Part shown: in pieces, positions 60,901 through 64,000 of the stretch
Position numbering within the stretch: the stretch's first letter is position 1
How the letters are laid out: the number at the start of each line of letters is the position of its first letter
Source: Maylandia zebra
Lineage: Eukaryota; Chordata; Actinopteri; Cichliformes; Cichlidae
Assembly: GCF_041146795.1 (NCBI RefSeq)
Contig: NC_135181.1
Span: 1,201,001 to 1,265,000, forward strand
DNA: 64,000 bases
Reading direction: 5' to 3'
Notes under the pieces: model-generated
The model's database searches: none
Told to the model about the DNA's origin: nothing
Seen by the model: only the letters and a program-made list of their open reading frames with translations
Translations under genes and position numbers: made by a program

Positions 60901-63738
60901 TGAAACAAATGAATTCATTCTGTTTCTTTAAGGTGCCATTAATATTTACCTTTACATTCATGACATCTGTACAGATACGACAAACAAAACCATCTTTTTC
61001 CCCTACTATGGGATTTATATACTCCCGGTCTCCCTAAACTTTTGTTTATGGTGGGCAGCCAATCAGAGGGAGCTTCTCTTAAAGGGAGGGGACAGGAAGT
61101 TATAGTGGAGCTGAGCTGCTGCACTTGGACCCAGTACAAGATAAACCAGGATTGTGTTGAACTGTGAGTTTTGCGAAGCTACTCTGATGAACAGAAAAAA
61201 AAAAAAGAAATATCCCTCGCCTTAATCGTAGATTTAAAAAGCCAACTGCTATCTGCAGTCCCTCATTCCTTTCAGCTTTAAGATAAACGGGATGTGACCA
61301 CACGCTTGCCGTTTAACGTGACGTGCCCAGATGAAAATAGAAGAATGTCAGCTAGAACAAACGAGGATGTGGTTTGATTTTAACATCAGTGCCAAGCTGC
61401 CTGTGAGTAAGCGGGTATGAAGTTCACATCTTATGCAATCAAGAGACTGAATTTTAAACCCACAGAGGGAGTCTGTGGGTAATCTCTGCGACAACATACT
61501 TGTTTGTTTCTGAGGGGGAATTCGCTCTCTCCGTGCTGCAGAGCTCTGTAGTACATCCACTCCTTTACCAAGTTCTGTTGGGTGGCACCGGATGATTTTG
61601 TCAAACTTGCATTTGACCTTTCTGACTCTGGCTTCTCACAAAAATAATACGTAGCTGACGCCGACTGGTCTCTGTGGGAGAAAAATAAAACCATAACCTG
61701 TAGTTCCAGCCCTGGGAACAGATATTACTTCCTTCATGTTACTTGGAACAATTAGGGTTTAGACACATGCAGAGGACACATCCTGTTTGAGGCAGCGTGT
61801 GGCCCTCTCTCTGTAAGAAGCAAAGTCACTCTCATGTTGTTGCTCTCACACTGCAGCCGTGTGCTCTGTCTGCGGCTTTGTCAGCATGTCGCCGGCTGCT
61901 AAAATTCAGCAAAATAACACTTCCATCACCGTAAGTGACAGGCCAGCTGTGGCCATTATGTTCATCTCCATATGGTCCCCCTTGTCTGCATACTGAAAAG
62001 AATTGTGATGAGCTGGTTCATACCATTGTCTGCACACCCTTTCCACTCTTACTCCACACATAAACAGACAGCCAAGCAAACAATAGCAGAGGACAAACGT
62101 TCAGCTACGATTTCCTCCAAATGAAGATGACAAAGAACACCGATTTCAAACTCATTTTACATCGTGGGCCACATACGACCCACCTTAAGTGTGGGGACCA
62201 CTTAAGGTCAGAAACTCCTATTTCTGCCAGTGTAAAGATGTTGAAACAATTAATCCCTGAGATATCTTCATATGAGGAAAAGAAGTGCAACTGCAACAGT
62301 TTGTCTTATTTTACACATGTAACATAAAACTAAGAGAAACACTGTTGCTAGCTCATTGTGCACACTGTCATGCATTTAGAATAATGTACTTTTCTATAGT
62401 AAAAACATCTATAGTAGATGCTCGAAAAATGGGAACTTTTCTGTCATTTAATTTTTTGTATCTATCAGTAACTTTCTGGTGTAGCATGGACACAATGGTC
62501 TGCAAAACTTTAAATACAGTTAAAAGTTCCAAATCCATAGAGATGAGAGAACAGAGCCTTTATTTGTCAGTTGCCCACAACCGAGATGACAGACCTTGCC
62601 GACCGCACATACACAACATCACACGCTTTCCAGCGGGCCCGATTGGAGTCTCTGCCTGGCCGATTCTGGCCCCTGGGCCCTATGTTTGACAACCCTGCTA
62701 TAGAACAGTTGGCGCTTAATGGCATGAAAATGACATATGAACTAAATTGGAAAATTACCTGTGTTCCACTGATGCCACGATGAAGCCCTGAGAGGCCATT
62801 TCTGCACATATCGCTGAATACAAGGTCCTGAGAAACAATCACAGCAGCCACAGTGTGAGCAGAACTTGTAACGGGTTATTGCTGCAGGAGTGATGAAATA
62901 AAAAAAACAAATGCATTGTGTGTGTACCTAAAGGCTCCCAAGCCGTGGGAGAAGATGATCACGGGACATTTTTCATTCGATTTAAATGGAGCATCCAAAT
63001 AGGCTGGGATCTTGAAGGACCCTGAAATAGATGAAAATGAGGAACATTCACTTTGCCTATTTTTTTAAACCACATTAGAAAATGAAAGAAACCAGCTTTC
63101 TATTTTTTTAGTGACTAAAGTCATATAATATTGCTGTCCTGACCAAATACATTTGACTTTTACACCACAGAGAAATGGACTGTCAGGTTGGAGGTGGAAG
63201 CACAAGCACACAAGACTTGAGAAAAAATAGTCAATTTTATGCCATGAAATCATTAGAAATACTGGATTTTCCTAATTTATTCACCAAAGAGGTAGTTGAA
63301 GATCCTTTCACTGAGGGCCCTGTTCATTTTCATGAAGTCAGCCAAACCATTAAAGTACTCCTTGTATGGGACCCAGTCAGGCTTCCCTGCACTTTCCATC
63401 TCCTGACAGGGATAGTACAGCCGGAAGAAGGTGCCCTGTTGGAGAGACAGACAGTTCAAGCAACTCAGCAGAAGGCCATTTGCTCCCGTGATGTCAGCAG
63501 CCTGTTTGGCCCAATACCTGCTTTCCATAATACCCGTGGGTACCCAGCCCAGCATCTGCAGCACACTCAAGAATGTCAAATACAGATATGTGACCTCAGC
63601 TGTTACATGTCAGCACGAACAAAGGTTTTCTTTTGCTTGTACCTCTGCAGTGTGGTCCATCATGAAGTCAGTGCAGCCCACAGCGTTTGGGCCGTTGCCT
63701 GGAGGGATCCCGAGGTGGTTACTGCAGCTGCTGCCCAT
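57964..63738 (-). CDS. pla2g7: Platelet-activating factor acetylhydrolase (group VII phospholipase A2)
   Basis: Ten minus-strand exons join in frame: 63643-63738, 63285-63435, 62928-63021, 62759-62827, 61500-61671, 60779-60892, 58844-58935, 58496-58666, 58254-58402 and 57964-58064, giving 402 aa plus TGA. It is an alpha/beta hydrolase that removes the short sn-2 acyl group of PAF and oxidised phospholipids. Visible are FSHGLGAFR (106-114), the nucleophile elbow GHSFGG (Ser246), LDSWM (Asp269) and RGTVHQ (His324). Ser-to-Asp and Ser-to-His spacings (23 and 78) equal those of human PLA2G7 (273/296/351). The C-terminus DENLIPGTNVN and the GNGPNAVGCTD segment favour PLA2G7 over PAFAH2, as does tdrd6 next door. 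The chosen ATG has an optimal context (caccATGG) and gives MGSSCS, an N-myristoylation consensus, in place of the mammalian signal peptide. An in-frame ATG at 63804 lies upstream of a good acceptor and is probably intronic. Confidence 0.94.
59441..59545 (+). mobile_element. Possible Tc1-like transposase C-terminal fragment
   Basis: In one frame the sequence reads VVEEWEAIPQHCVTSTRSRY then HAVVAVYGSSTC, resembling the C-terminal 'EEW..IP......L..SMRRR' region of Tc1 transposases. Terminal repeats and other domains were not identified. It lies in a pla2g7 intron (58936-60778). Confidence 0.4.
60713..60732. repeat. (TGCA)n short tandem repeat
   Basis: Four to five TGCA units in the pla2g7 intron, about 50 bp from the donor of the exon at 60779-60892. 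Confidence 0.85.
62153..62705. mobile_element. Deleted DNA-transposon copy in a pla2g7 intron
   Basis: The left part 'ttacatcgtgggccacatac' and right part 'ctggcccctgggccctatgt' followed by ttgacaaccc are degenerate versions of a repeat whose ends read roughly GTCAAACATAnGGCCC. A related end occurs at about 57045-57098. No coding sequence survives. Boundaries are approximate. Confidence 0.45.
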
Positions 63739-63770
63739 GGTGAAGAAACTGAGCGCGGACCTCCTGTGGT
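63739..63770 (-). other. pla2g7 5'UTR part of first coding exon
   Basis: A minus-strand acceptor (tttctatttgccag, AG at 63771-63772) precedes 32 bp of leader before the ATG at 63738. This implies an upstream non-coding exon beyond the right edge. The remaining bases to 64000 show no feature. Confidence 0.55.
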
Positions 63771-64000
63771 CTGGCAAATAGAAACACACACACGTGTACA
63801 TCAATACTGCTGCTCTATAAACGGGAAAGATAACAGCACTAAAAGTCGGACTATTTCTGCACGGAAGCTACTGACTGCAATGAACATGTGTATACGCAGA
63901 CTGTATCATTATATCGTTTATTAGTATCAAATGAAAGGCAAAAACTTCTTCACTGTGGTAACTGTAACCAGCCGTATATGTCGCGAAGTTTACCCTTGAT

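Noticed and set aside
63739-63804. Upstream in-frame ATG giving pla2g7 22 extra residues (MMYTCVCFYL...)
   Set aside because: A strong splice acceptor (ctatttgccag) lies between it and the MGSSCS start, so it is probably intronic. The extension is short and is not followed by a signal-peptidase-like site.
1-64000. CRISPR arrays, operons, prokaryotic or viral genes
   Set aside because: None seen. All repeats are explained by microsatellites or eukaryotic mobile elements.

Overview
This window is nuclear DNA from a teleost fish, most likely an African cichlid. It has intron-rich vertebrate genes with canonical GT-AG splice sites, long non-coding stretches, and fish-type Tc1, hAT, LINE and Penelope remnants. 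A tRNA-derived SINE at 52990-53299 reads like the African-cichlid AFC family, which I recognise from memory without a search. There are no operons, CRISPR arrays or prokaryotic features.

Four protein-coding genes are supported by joining exons by hand with reading phase kept. (1) vsnl1 (visinin-like 1, a neuronal calcium sensor) on the + strand: only its last two coding exons (10853-11068, 12945-13142) lie here, so about 10.8 kb at the left edge is probably its intron. (2) sf3b6 (the p14 branch-point subunit of SF3b) on the - strand, complete in four exons giving 125 aa (20142-24431). (3) tdrd6 (germ-granule multi-Tudor protein) on the + strand: one giant exon with seven Tudor modules (42069-47664), then thirteen small exons to 54322, 2134 aa in all. 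A probable 5'UTR exon near 27.6-27.9 kb would make its first intron about 14 kb. (4) pla2g7 (PAF-acetylhydrolase family) on the - strand, ten coding exons giving 402 aa (57964-63738). tdrd6 and pla2g7 also lie close together in mammals, which supports both identities.

The rest is introns, UTRs and mobile DNA. The probable first intron of tdrd6 holds a five-level nest: a BED-type hAT element carries a LINE, which carries a 5-bp-TSD transposon, which carries an 8-bp-TSD hAT, which carries a nearly intact Tc1 element. A second, short copy of the outer hAT, in the opposite orientation and with a remnant BED zinc finger, lies in a downstream tdrd6 intron. Other elements are a 1.3 kb foldback transposon, a TIR element at 29.9-30.9 kb, TTAA-flanked MITEs, a Penelope-like 3' remnant, LINE 3' tails, and a 46-nt antisense piece of the 3' end of 18S rRNA joined to a LINE tail.

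The most notable points are the duplicated micro-exon cassette in the C-terminal tail of tdrd6, the predicted N-myristoylation start (no signal peptide) of pla2g7, the nested transposon stack, and the 18S fragment. I found no convincing wholly new system; the other observations are structural or evolutionary.
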